DNA of 64,000 nucleotides from DAOSEK01 sp035363095 (lineage in GTDB: Archaea; Nanobdellota; Nanobdellia; Woesearchaeales; UBA119). Within the stretch, counting starts at the first letter, position 1; each line of letters starts with the position of its first letter. Shown here piece by piece: positions 43,491 through 51,596 of the stretch. Made by a program: the position numbers and the translations under genes. The notes beneath the pieces are model-generated. The model was not told the origin of the DNA. It worked only from the letters and a program-made list of their open reading frames with translations, and ran no database searches. The stretch is from the NCBI GenBank assembly GCA_035363095.1, contig DAOSEK010000004.1, forward strand, positions 36,525 through 100,524. The letters run 5' to 3'.

Positions 43491-43510
43491 TAACATCGGA
43501 AGCCCTGTTA
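43491..43510. repeat. Array junction 10
   Basis: TAACATCGGAAGCCCTGTTA: outer arms intact, inner stem imperfect (GG/CC). GTTAAGT follows, then GGGTCGAACGAAGTGAGAAG. Confidence 0.8.
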
Positions 43511-44501
43511 AGTGAGGGTCGAACGAAGTGAGAAGCGCAGCGTCCCCTTAAGTTGAGAATTTGTTCGTTCAAGTGAGAAGCACCATAAAATAAATACATC
43601 AAAAGGTTTTGGGCTTATTTCTTTCTAGCGATAAACAAGAGGTGATTCCCTATTCCTAACAATTCAGGTTTCGTGCATAGTTCCATCTCTAATTTTTTTA
43701 GCTTTGCCCATTTCTTTGGTTCATAAAATTGCTTTCTATCAACTGTATCAGTAATAGTTGGAGTTGATGCAATTTCTAAAACTTCACAGCCATTTTTTTC
43801 TAAAAGTTGCTTCATTTCGTCAATCGCGTAAACATGGGTTCTTGGTCCCATACCGCAATATGTTTCATGAGTTTTGTTTATATTAATCGCTTCTTTCAAA
43901 TCTCCATCTTTAAGATATTGTCTCATGAAACCATATTTAGAATCACAACCAATAATCATAATTGAGTTTTTCTTAGCAACTCTTACTAATTCCTTCATGG
44001 CTTTGAATCTATTTTCAATAACATAAGAAATTGCATCTCCAACACACACAACAAAACTGAATTGTCCATCTTTGAATTGTTTTAAGTTGCTGATGTCTCC
44101 CTCAAGAATATCAACTTTATTAGAGAGTTTAGCATTACTTACATTTTTGATGGCGTGATTAACTATCTCATTAGAAATATCAATTAAAGTTATATGCTTG
44201 GCTTTTTTAGCCATCATAATTGCATTAATTCCAGTTCCGCCACCAGCATCTAAAACGACATCAGTTTTTTTAATATATTTCTTGATAAAATCTCTTGGAA
44301 TTTCAGTTCTTAAGGTTGGTTTCTTTTCTTGCCTATCTTCTTCATCAGCAATTTCATCATATCTTGATTTTATTTTTTTAGGATCGTATTTCATAGGGAA
44401 TCACCTTATTAATATTTTAAAAAGAATATATTTAATAAATGTATCGAAAACCCAAAACCTTCATCAGTTAGTTAAGGACAAATTCTCAATTTCACTTAAC
44501 A
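43506..44501. mobile_element. Array module: methyltransferase
   Basis: Nested exact inverted repeats TTGAGAATTTGT (43553-43564 with 44478-44489) and AAGGTTTTGGG (43603-43613 with 44451-44461). Confidence 0.75.
43615..44394 (-). CDS. SAM-dependent methyltransferase
   Basis: 259 residues. DVVLDAGGGTGINAIMMAKKAKHITLIDIS (motifs I and II), FSFVVCVGDAISYV (IV) and KKNSIMIIGCDSKYGFM. The C-terminal part (AKLKKLEMELCTKPELLGIGNHLLFIARKK) matches small-molecule methyltransferases. The substrate is unknown. It is the only gene of its module. Confidence 0.8.
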   Translation of the reverse strand: MKYDPKKIKSRYDEIADEEDRQEKKPTLRTEIPRDFIKKYIKKTDVVLDAGGGTGINAIMMAKKAKHITLIDISNEIVNHAIKNVSNAKLSNKVDILEGDISNLKQFKDGQFSFVVCVGDAISYVIENRFKAMKELVRVAKKNSIMIIGCDSKYGFMRQYLKDGDLKEAININKTHETYCGMGPRTHVYAIDEMKQLLEKNGCEVLEIASTPTITDTVDRKQFYEPKKWAKLKKLEMELCTKPELLGIGNHLLFIARKK

Positions 44502-44515
44502 TCGTGTTTCTGTTA
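44497..44515. repeat. Array junction 11
   Basis: TAACATCGTGTTTCTGTTA: outer arms and TC kept, inner stem lost. Followed by GTCACGAAGTGAC (44521-44533) and a longer hairpin TTTTTCACGAAGTGAAAAA (44554-44572). Confidence 0.75.
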
Positions 44516-44774
44516 GTTGCGTCACGAAGTGACCGAGGGATAACTACAAGTGGTTTTTCACGAAGTGAAAAAATCCCGAAGAGTTATTTTCAAAGGCGAC
44601 CAATCAAAAGAGCGAATGCAATATCCTCAAAAATTGTAAATTTTTGGGACATCAGAAATATCTGATTTCTTAGTGCATAAAGAACAAGAATCGAGGGACA
44701 ATTTTATTATTATCAAGCAAGGAAGTGCCATCAAATAAACACATTGAGGCGAGAAAACTATTTTTTATGTGTAA

Positions 44775-45242
44775 TTATATTATTTTAAATTCATACCAAA
44801 GCATTTCAAGAGTAGGAGTTATTTTTTCTTTTTTTGTTAATATAAAGTTTTTGGATTCAAAAAAATCTTTATTATCCATAAATTCAAAAGTATCAGTGAT
44901 TATTTTATTAATATGTCTCAATTTACAATGCTTAATGAATTTTTCTAATAGTTTTTCTTTTATTTCAATCTCCGTAGAAGCAATATAATGTATCATGGTT
45001 TGATTATTTAATACATCTTCGTATCCTACGATAAAGCCTACAAGTCTTTTAGAAGTCAAAGCACTAAAAGCAATCAACTTTGGATTTTCAAATTCTTTTA
45101 TTATATTTTCTTCTTCTGCATGTTCCCTAAACTTATTAATAATTTCTTTTGGAAATTTTGGGTTGGGATTATTTAATTCAGATAACATAAATTCGGATAT
45201 TTGCTTTGAATGTTCGTTTTTTGCTTTGATTATTTTCATCAT
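44775..45242 (-). CDS. GNAT-like acetyltransferase of the peptide cluster
   Basis: 155 residues with a GNAT-like order of strands and helices (MKIIKAKNEHSKQISEFML ... KRLVGFIVGYEDVLNN ... KLRHINKIITDTFEFMDNKDFFESKNFIL). The QxxGxG loop is weak, so activity is uncertain. Its ATG overlaps the stop of the radical SAM gene (ATGA type), making it the last gene of a tightly coupled operon. Confidence 0.6.
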   Translation of the reverse strand: MMKIIKAKNEHSKQISEFMLSELNNPNPKFPKEIINKFREHAEEENIIKEFENPKLIAFSALTSKRLVGFIVGYEDVLNNQTMIHYIASTEIEIKEKLLEKFIKHCKLRHINKIITDTFEFMDNKDFFESKNFILTKKEKITPTLEMLWYEFKII

Positions 45243-46156
45243 TGATACCTTAACTTTGATTTGGTTATTTTATCTAATTCACTAGTTCCAAACATATCAA
45301 TATATTCTTTCCATGCAGATTCCCATGCCCACGAACAATTTTTGTTTATTAAACAATCGTTACAGTAGTCTGGTTGAGCCACGTCTAAATTTCCAAAAAT
45401 AGTTTCTTCAGGAGAGATATAAATCATTTCTTTTGTCATTTCTTTCCAATTTATACTCAAATATTTCCAATAAGAAGGGTCTAATGTGCAAGAAGGAATA
45501 ATAAAAACCCCTAAGTTTTTATCTCTTCGAATCGCTTCATCTAATGCATCTTCAATATATGGCTTCATTTCTTTATATCTGGCAACAAGTTGTTCACGAT
45601 TATCATTTGCATGTCCCCTCATAATTAAACCATGAATCGAAACCCATGCAGAATGAAAAGTATCATATGCAAAACTAACAAAATCTGAAAGCTCTTGATA
45701 ATTTTGTTTTAAAACTATTGTTTTTACAGAAATAGGTAATTCAATTTCTTCTAAATTTTTTAAACCTTGTAATGTATCTAAAAAACTTCCTTTTCTTTGA
45801 GTAATCATATCATGTTTTTCTTCGTATGGACTATAAAAAGTAGTCATTACTCTATCGACACCAACTTCTTTCACTTGCTTACTGAAGGATTTATCTTTAA
45901 ATTTACGACCATTAGAAAGGATAATAAGGTTTGTATCATGATTAGATTTTAGATAATGGCAAATATCAAATAAATCTTCTCTTAATGTTGGTTCGCCACC
46001 GCTAATCTCGATGTAGTCATCTTTGGATGGTTTTATCAAGTCAATCTTTTCAATAATTTGGTCTAAATTTAAACGTCCTTTTTCATCTAATTTTTTGGCA
46101 CAGGAAATACAAGCACTATTACAAGCGTAGTCGGTAACTAAAAATATTTTTCTCAT
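45239..46156 (-). CDS. Radical SAM enzyme, probable peptide maturase
   Basis: 305 residues. CNSACISC near residue 12 is the CX3CX2C that binds the 4Fe-4S cluster; EISGGEPTLREDLF is the GGE SAM-binding motif. The C terminus has a second Cys cluster (DYCNDCLINKNCSWAW, ~265), a short SPASM/twitch-like auxiliary site. Its start overlaps the previous gene by 4 bp. Placed after a 65-residue peptide gene, it probably modifies that peptide. Confidence 0.83.
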   Translation of the reverse strand: MRKIFLVTDYACNSACISCAKKLDEKGRLNLDQIIEKIDLIKPSKDDYIEISGGEPTLREDLFDICHYLKSNHDTNLIILSNGRKFKDKSFSKQVKEVGVDRVMTTFYSPYEEKHDMITQRKGSFLDTLQGLKNLEEIELPISVKTIVLKQNYQELSDFVSFAYDTFHSAWVSIHGLIMRGHANDNREQLVARYKEMKPYIEDALDEAIRRDKNLGVFIIPSCTLDPSYWKYLSINWKEMTKEMIYISPEETIFGNLDVAQPDYCNDCLINKNCSWAWESAWKEYIDMFGTSELDKITKSKLRYQ

Positions 46157-47040
46157 TTTTTTACCTCAAAAACTGGAGAGTAATAAACACAAAGAGACTC
46201 GTTTTTACCCTTTTCTGAGAATGTTAGACCTATGTGGCTATATTTTATTGGTGCATTAAATTCTAAAAGATTTGTTATTTCTTTAAAATTCCTAAATCTA
46301 TTAGGAATACTCTTCTCTATCATTTTTTCAATGTTCTGATTTGAGTAATTAGCAACTTCAAAAAATATAGATAAACCTTCAAACCCTTCTTTTGAATATT
46401 TCTTAGAAATGGTTGTATCTTTGAGTATTTCATCAGAAGATAATTGTAAAAAATATTCGAAATATCTAGAATTGATGCCTGAATCTTCTAAATATTTTTT
46501 GGTTCTAAAGAAATCTACATCTTTTTCTCGCGAATATATTTTCACATTCCTATGATTTGTTTTGTAGAAATCTACTCCTAAAAGATAACTGTTTTTTAAT
46601 TCTTCTTCAACCATTTGTATTTTCTTGATGCGATTTATCTTTAAAAAATCATTTATATGCTTAATTGGTTCGGTATTAAATTCTAAGTTATCTGGTAGTC
46701 TTAAAAGATAAATTTTTAATCTACTACTTCTATCATTATAATCAAATCCTAATGCTATTTCTGGGGCAATCTTTTCTGCAAAATTGAGAGTTTCGTTCAG
46801 ATTTGAGATATCATAATCACTTTCTTTTAAGAAAGGTCTAATTTTCTTTATATTATGTAATTTGAACAATCCGAATCTTAAATCAAATTTATCTTGTGGA
46901 TTAATTAACAATGAAAATTCGATTCTATTTTGTAGGTCTTCATAATCTGAATATAATTCATCATATGTTTTTGTGAATTCAGAAAAATCAATACAATGGA
47001 ACCACTTAATATGATCTTCTAAATAACTAAGAGATTCCAT
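46153..47040 (-). CDS. Unrecognised 295-aa protein of the peptide cluster, possible PT-barrel enzyme
   Basis: No family is certain. Three segments repeat the pattern G-[FVL]-[DT]-[FY] followed ~12 residues later by a K-I-Y or V-Y-Y strand: ALGFDYNDRSSRLKIYLL (~96-113), LLGVDFYKTNHRNVKIYS (~153-170) and HIGLTFSEKGKNESLCVYYS (~269-288). Such repeated strand pairs are typical of ABBA-type prenyltransferase barrels, including peptide prenyltransferases. Lacking a profile search, this is a suggestion. It sits between the peptide gene (16 bp) and the radical SAM gene. Confidence 0.5.
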   Translation of the reverse strand: MESLSYLEDHIKWFHCIDFSEFTKTYDELYSDYEDLQNRIEFSLLINPQDKFDLRFGLFKLHNIKKIRPFLKESDYDISNLNETLNFAEKIAPEIALGFDYNDRSSRLKIYLLRLPDNLEFNTEPIKHINDFLKINRIKKIQMVEEELKNSYLLGVDFYKTNHRNVKIYSREKDVDFFRTKKYLEDSGINSRYFEYFLQLSSDEILKDTTISKKYSKEGFEGLSIFFEVANYSNQNIEKMIEKSIPNRFRNFKEITNLLEFNAPIKYSHIGLTFSEKGKNESLCVYYSPVFEVKK

Positions 47041-47056
47041 TTTTCAAAAAACGAAG

Positions 47057-47254
47057 TTAATACCAACTTCCAGGACCCATTCCTACATTATATTTTTGTA
47101 TTTCACCTTTAGGATTGTCTGAATCCAAGGGTACATATTTACCTAATTTCTGTGAGTATATCGTAGGTATCTCGTCCTTTGTGGCATAATTAGTTCTATC
47201 TTCAGATAGTTTTGAACTTATATTTTCTTTTTCAACGATTTGTGTTAAACTCAT
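47057..47254 (-). CDS. Candidate RiPP precursor peptide (65 aa)
   Basis: First gene of a four-gene operon, with a GAGGGGGT binding site and a TATA box (CTTTATATATT) upstream. The peptide is leader-like and charged (TQIVEKENISSKLSEDRTNY) and ends in a short Gly/aromatic tail, YNVGMGPGSWY. There are no cysteines. Its size, position before a radical SAM gene and the aromatic C terminus fit a ribosomally made, post-translationally modified peptide. It does not match a class I know. Confidence 0.6.
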   Translation of the reverse strand: MSLTQIVEKENISSKLSEDRTNYATKDEIPTIYSQKLGKYVPLDSDNPKGEIQKYNVGMGPGSWY

Positions 47255-47653
47255 TTTGTTTTACCCCCTCAAAAATTTTTTCAGTCATTTGGCTGATACT
47301 TATTACTAAATCATTGAAATATATAAAGTTTATGTTGATTTTTCCGGAAAGTTTTCGGAAATAGTTTTCTCGCCCTTAAATAATAAAATTGTCCCCTTCT
47401 ACTTTTTAGCCCTTGAAAATAATTGCAATTAACATCGGGGCCCTGTTCTATTCGTCTGAATACTTGGAGGACTTGATTTTTAGTGCAACGATGCCGAAGG
47501 CAAAAAATCAAAGTAATTTCGGGGCCGTATTAAATCCAGCGAACAAAGTGAGCCATAAAGAATAAGTATCAAGGGGCAATTATCAGTTTTTTTTTCGTCG
47601 TGGGGGGAATTCCGTTTTTTGCTTCTTTTTTAAGAAAAAAGAAGATTTTCAAA
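47255..47653. other. Non-coding stretch holding the promoter of the peptide cluster and junction 12
   Basis: Contains the peptide operon's promoter, its inverted-repeat arms, junction 12 and a block (47441-47520) that recurs almost unchanged at 51315-51400, including the hairpin GCCGAAGGC. The short frame across this block appears at both sites and is not a gene. Confidence 0.6.
47430..47448. repeat. Array junction 12
   Basis: TAACATCGGGGCCCTGTTC: TAACA, TC, GGGGCCC, TGTT. The final A is replaced by C, as in junction 14. Confidence 0.78.
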
Positions 47654-48550
47654 TTATAGTTTTTCCCAGAATAGAGAATTATCTTTCACTTCTACTTTTA
47701 ATTTTCCTCTTTCATGTAAAGAACTAAGATAAGCCATAGCAACCGTATTCATTAAATAATACTGTTGTATTCCTCTCATATCTATTTTGTAATGGTCGCA
47801 CATATCTTTTAGGACTTGTTGAGTACTTTTTCTTCCATGAAATTCCTCTAAAAGATATTTTTCGACTCCATCAATTGCTTCAAGATTTGCATCGACTAAT
47901 TCATTTAAAGACCCTCTTGGTTCAGCATGAGAAGGAACATAAAACTTATATTGAGAATTTCTTAAAAATCTCAAAGTTTCTTTAGTCCTATCTATATCAG
48001 CATAAAAAGGGATTTTGTGTCTTCTCAGCACATCTTCTGAAAAAAGAGAGTCTGCACAAAATAAAACTTCATCAACTTCTACACCCACTTGATTAGGAGC
48101 ATGTCCTGGCAAAGGAACAATTCCTAATTCAACTTCATCAAATTTTAATTTTCGCTCATCTCTTTTTATTACATAATCAACATCAGAAGGTTGAGCCATT
48201 AAAAATTTATTTTGTAACTCTTTCAAAGGGCTTGCTCCAGAAAATAAATAAAGAGGTTCAAGCGAAGGAAACTGTATTATTGCAGACTCAACTTCGGGTG
48301 CATAAATTTTTGCTCTTGTTTTTTCTTTTATATATCTGTTGCCCCCACAATGATCTGCATGTGAATGGGTATTAATTATCGCTTTTGGAAATAAGCCGTT
48401 TTCTTCTAAAAGTTTTAATACTTTTTTTCCAGTATCATCATCTAAACCAGAGTCTATTAAAATGACTGATTTTTCTCCGTCTTTTACAACTCCTATATTT
48501 GCGGGATTGGGTATGTAATAAACCCCCTCACTTATTTTTTTCATTTCCAT
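47654..48550 (-). CDS. Metallo-beta-lactamase fold hydrolase
   Basis: 298 residues. NTHSHADHCGG is the HxHxDH zinc site, LIDSGLDDD the first strand, PLPGHAPNQVG the third His, FCADSLFSE the bridging Asp, and YVPSHAEP the last His. The C-terminal ~80 residues add a helical domain. It follows the SPASM radical SAM gene by 15 bp. MBL hydrolases occur in cofactor and peptide pathways (PqqB is one), so processing of a radical-SAM product is plausible. Confidence 0.83.
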   Translation of the reverse strand: MEMKKISEGVYYIPNPANIGVVKDGEKSVILIDSGLDDDTGKKVLKLLEENGLFPKAIINTHSHADHCGGNRYIKEKTRAKIYAPEVESAIIQFPSLEPLYLFSGASPLKELQNKFLMAQPSDVDYVIKRDERKLKFDEVELGIVPLPGHAPNQVGVEVDEVLFCADSLFSEDVLRRHKIPFYADIDRTKETLRFLRNSQYKFYVPSHAEPRGSLNELVDANLEAIDGVEKYLLEEFHGRKSTQQVLKDMCDHYKIDMRGIQQYYLMNTVAMAYLSSLHERGKLKVEVKDNSLFWEKL

Positions 48551-48565
48551 TCTCCATTAACCTCT

Positions 48566-49993
48566 TTATACAAGTACATAGCAGTGAGACATTTTTAGTT
48601 GTTGTCTCCCTTCTATCTTTTGTAATCTGAATGAACCTGCTTGAGTTGTTGGTTTATCTGTCAAATCAAGAGTTTCTATATAAACTTTAATTTTGTCTTT
48701 TAATAAATATTTTTCAGTTCCACAACCGGGGGCATGATAAGTTTTACTTTGCCATTGTGCTTTACAAACACAACCTCCTCCACAAGAAGGCAGATAGGCA
48801 TGTTCTCTGCATTGTTCAATATTAACAGGATTTCTTTCTAGAACATCTCCGTAAACAGAAGTTTTTTCTAAATTCCCATCAAAATCAATTCTTCCAACCA
48901 TGTGTTCTTTTAATCCAACAAGTTCCCAGCATTTGTAAACCTCTCCAAATGCATCAATTATGTAAGAACCGTCAGCAACACTACTACAAGGAAGTGGCTG
49001 AATCTGTGGCCTAATATCTAAAGGAAACCCTCTTTCGTGAGCTTTTCTCCAAAGTTCAGGCATGACTCTAAATAATTTTAAATCCGATAAGGTATGGCTT
49101 TCAAAATCAGCACATGCGTCAGTAAAAGAAGTTATATAACAAAAATCAGGATATACATGAGTTAAATCTCTAGACTTAAGTTCATCTAATAATCTTTCCA
49201 TAGTAGGATATGTTTCGTCCGTAAGACTTATTCTAATATGTGTCTCAACATCTGTTCCCCGTGTCATGCCAAGAACTCTTGCTATATCCTCAAAAGAACC
49301 CCTTCTGTCTTCTTTGTAGAATCTATATTTGTTATGCATTTCTGGATCACCATCAACAGGAATTTGCAATCTAGTTCCGTATCCAGAAAGCCATCTAACC
49401 ATATTCTCGTCTATTAAACTGCCATTACTCAAGACATGCAAACCAAAAGCAATATTATTTTTTCTTGCCCATTCTGAAACCTCTTCAGTTAATTCTCTGC
49501 CCATTTCTCTTGCTCCAGGCAAGAAAGGTTCTCCGCCATAAAGAACAAGTTCTAATTTTCGGGCGCCTCTTTCAGTAGTTGTTTTTTTAATAAATTTTTT
49601 AGTTGCACCTAATAATTCAGGACTCATCGATTTAAATCCATGAATTTGTTGACCTTTTTCTCCCCTGCCTTGATAACAATAAGGACATTCAAAATTACAA
49701 TCATAAGTTAACAAAGCATTAAATTCAACATTTTCTCTTCCATCTTTCCATCTTCTGTGCATTTGGGCATATTCTTCTAATTCATCTAATCGGGGAGGAA
49801 TTAATATTCCCTGTTCTTTCAAATCTTCAACTAAACCGTCTAATGAAGAATTATCAAGAGGTGCTAAATCTTTGCTTTTTAGTAATTGGGCTAATTCTGG
49901 ATTAACTCTGCTTATAGAACCTCTTAAGGTATTGTAAACTAATTCAGTCCCATTATTCTCTCGCACAAATACATTAAATCTGGAATTTTTCAT
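48566..49993 (-). CDS. Radical SAM/SPASM peptide-maturase-like protein
   Basis: 475 residues. The N-terminal ~85 residues resemble the leader-binding region of SPASM maturases (FNVFVRENNGTELVYNTLRG). CNFECPYC (~101-108) is the cluster site, LYGGEPFL the SAM motif. The SPASM Cys are PCSSVA (~334), KCWEL, CREHAYLPSCGGGCVCKAQ (~410-428) and APGCG. A 45-residue tail ends KMSHCYVLV. No precursor gene is adjacent in either direction. A GGAGTAG site and a TATA box (TTTATAAAAT) precede the ATG. Confidence 0.82.
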   Translation of the reverse strand: MKNSRFNVFVRENNGTELVYNTLRGSISRVNPELAQLLKSKDLAPLDNSSLDGLVEDLKEQGILIPPRLDELEEYAQMHRRWKDGRENVEFNALLTYDCNFECPYCYQGRGEKGQQIHGFKSMSPELLGATKKFIKKTTTERGARKLELVLYGGEPFLPGAREMGRELTEEVSEWARKNNIAFGLHVLSNGSLIDENMVRWLSGYGTRLQIPVDGDPEMHNKYRFYKEDRRGSFEDIARVLGMTRGTDVETHIRISLTDETYPTMERLLDELKSRDLTHVYPDFCYITSFTDACADFESHTLSDLKLFRVMPELWRKAHERGFPLDIRPQIQPLPCSSVADGSYIIDAFGEVYKCWELVGLKEHMVGRIDFDGNLEKTSVYGDVLERNPVNIEQCREHAYLPSCGGGCVCKAQWQSKTYHAPGCGTEKYLLKDKIKVYIETLDLTDKPTTQAGSFRLQKIEGRQQLKMSHCYVLV

Positions 49994-50190
49994 TTTTATT
50001 CTACTCCAAGCTTGTTTTGTTATAAAAAGGTATTGTTCTAAATTTTATAAACCTCTTGCTTCTAAAGTCGTAACACTTTTGAGGAAGCTGGGAGTATCTG
50101 TCCGTAGGACTCGGAATTCCCCGCCTCGTCGTTTTTGTTTTTAGTTTTTAGAAAATTGCCCCCTTCGTTAGCCCCTGAAATTATTGAATA

Positions 50191-50210
50191 GAACATCGGA
50201 ATTCCTGTTA
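50191..50210. repeat. Array junction 13
   Basis: GAACATCGGAATTCCTGTTA, junction 1 with one changed base at the left end. Confidence 0.85.
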
Positions 50211-50385
50211 GTTTCGTTTTCGGTTACGAAGTCCCGAAAACCTGCGTCCGCAGAGTCGGGAGAAAGGGCGTTCCATCAAATGAGCGAATGCGATATCCTC
50301 AAAAATTGTAAATTTTTGGGACATCAGAAATCTTTGATTTCTTAGTGCATCAATAACAAGAATTTAGGGGCAGTTTTCCGTTACA

Positions 50386-50395
50386 TTTATATATA
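50386..50395 (+). promoter_or_regulatory. TATA box of the NYN gene
   Basis: TTTATATATA, predicting transcription start near 50412-50420 and a leader of ~65-70 nt, unusual in a genome with many leaderless genes. Confidence 0.55.
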
Positions 50396-50431
50396 CAAAG
50401 GAATATACATATCTTGTAATGGTTATAGTAA

Positions 50432-50479
50432 AGGGGATAGTCCTGCCTTAGGGCAAGACAGTAAATCCCCTATTTTTTT
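50432..50479 (+). terminator. Terminator/attenuator-like hairpin in the NYN leader
   Basis: AGGGGAT (50432-50438) pairs with ATCCCCT (50465-50471) around an inner stem GTC-TGCC/GGGCA-GAC, and a run of seven T follows (50473-50479), 4 nt before the ATG. Inside a leader this could stop or tune transcription. Confidence 0.55.
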
Positions 50480-50483
50480 AAAA

Positions 50484-51146
50484 ATGAAAATTGCTATATT
50501 TGTGGATTCTGAAAATTTTCGTGCAAGTATAAATTGCATTAATGAAGAGCGTAAACAAGATAGGTATATTGATTGGCATAAAATTAATTTGTTTGTTCTA
50601 GATTATTTGTCAAATAATCCTCAATTTAAAAATGAAAAATTGAGTCATATTAGAACATATGTTTATACTGGAGAATATACTGAACATTTGATCAAAAGAA
50701 TTGAAGATGCAATAAAAAAGGACACAAAAAATGAAAATTTGAAAAGAATTCTTGAATCAGCAAAGCATAATCGGCAGGCACAGATTGATTTTTATAAAAA
50801 AGCAAACTCGTACTATTTTTTTGAAATTAGAAAAAAACCCCTTCAATTTACATCTTCTAAAGGTATATTTCAGAAAGGTGTAGACGTACAAATCGCAGTA
50901 GATTTAGTATCTTTTGCTCATCAAAATTTTTATGATGTTGCGGTAATATTTTCAGGTGATATAGATTTACTTGAATCTCTTAAAACGGTAAAAAATTTAG
51001 GTAAGCAAGTAATAATATTTTCCCATTACAAAAATATTGCTGTTGAAATGAAAAGAGAAGCAGATATGTATATTAATTTTCAGAATCTTGCTGATAAACA
51101 ATTGGATGGAATTGCACATATGTTCCAAAAGAAACAAAATCACTAG
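50484..51146 (+). CDS. NYN-domain (PIN-like) ribonuclease
   Basis: 220 residues. KIAIFVDSENFRASI is the first acidic motif of NYN/LabA-like nucleases, GVDVQIAVDLVSFA the central one (KGVDVQIAVD) and IFSGDIDLLESLKTVKNLGKQVIIFS the third. These Mg-dependent RNases act in RNA turnover or defence. The only gene of its module, behind an attenuator-like hairpin. Confidence 0.83.
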   Translation: MKIAIFVDSENFRASINCINEERKQDRYIDWHKINLFVLDYLSNNPQFKNEKLSHIRTYVYTGEYTEHLIKRIEDAIKKDTKNENLKRILESAKHNRQAQIDFYKKANSYYFFEIRKKPLQFTSSKGIFQKGVDVQIAVDLVSFAHQNFYDVAVIFSGDIDLLESLKTVKNLGKQVIIFSHYKNIAVEMKREADMYINFQNLADKQLDGIAHMFQKKQNH

Positions 51147-51596
51147 GAAAACTGCCCCTTTCCGTTTTTAGCCCTTTCTCCCGATTGAAACTAACATCGG
51201 AATTTAACGAAGTTTATTTTTCAGAGCGGAGGAATTTTGAGGCACCCCACAAAATTCCGACCTCGAAAAATAAATTTGGGTGGAGAAACCTGCAAGGTTT
51301 CGGAACCGTTAAATTCCTGTTCTATTCGTCCGAATACTTGGAGGACTTGATTTTTAGTGCAACGATGCCGAAGGCAAAAAATCAAAGTAATTTCAGGGGC
51401 GTATTCAATCAAGGGAACAAAGTGAGCTATAAAGAATAAGTATCAAGGGGCAATTTTCAGTTCGTCGTTCGTGGGGGGAATTCCGTTTTTTGCTTCTTTT
51501 TTCTTAAAACAGACGATTTTTAGAGTGGGCTTTTATTTTGGTTCTTTTTCTAAAAAAAGAGATAAAAAGTATATTTAATTCTTCGTTTATTATTTC
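51147..51596. other. Non-coding stretch with nested palindromes of junction 14
   Basis: Contains module arms, junction 14 and the 80-bp block shared with junction 12. No gene is credible here. Confidence 0.6.
51192..51322. repeat. Array junction 14 (expanded, nested palindrome)
   Basis: TAACATCGGAATTTAACG at the left and CGTTAAATTCCTGTTC at the right are the junction split open around a 97-bp insertion that is itself nested inverted repeats (AAGTTTATTTTTC with GAAAAATAAATTT; GGAATTTTG with CAAAATTCC). Confidence 0.8.

Larger units (their letters stand above)
42792..43495. mobile_element. Array module: DUF3795 and truncated gene
   Basis: TTCCGAACCCCGCC at 42835-42848 and GGCGGGGTTCGGAA at 43470-43483 are exact complements. 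Confidence 0.8.
44511..47434. mobile_element. Array module: radical-SAM peptide cluster
   Basis: Two nested exact inverted repeats: GGGACAATTTTATTATT (44695-44711) with 47379-47395, and GGCGAGAAAACTATTT (44748-44763) with 47359-47374. Confidence 0.82.
47444..50195. mobile_element. Array module: SPASM radical SAM and MBL hydrolase
   Basis: GGGGAATTCCG (47604-47614) with CGGAATTCCCC (50112-50122), and GGGGCAAT (47573-47580) with ATTGCCCC (50155-50162). Confidence 0.68.
49994..50483. other. Promoters, junction 13 and hairpins between the SPASM and NYN modules
   Basis: No gene. It carries the SPASM gene promoter, the hairpin GTCCGTAGGAC (50100-50110), junction 13, the stem GTTTTCGG/CCGAAAAC (50216-50223 with 50234-50241), a hairpin block shared with 44600-44680, and the NYN leader. 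Confidence 0.6.
50206..51196. mobile_element. Array module: NYN nuclease
   Basis: AGGGGCAGTTTTCC (50366-50379) and GGAAAACTGCCCCT (51146-51159) are exact complements. The left arm lies outside the TATA box, so it is not transcribed with the gene. Confidence 0.8.

Noticed and set aside
47311..51412. Similar short reading frames on the minus strand at 47311-47511 and 51221-51412 (CLRHRCTKNQVLQVF)
   Set aside because: They arise because the same 80-bp repeat block occurs at both places; the rest of each frame is unrelated and runs through palindromes.
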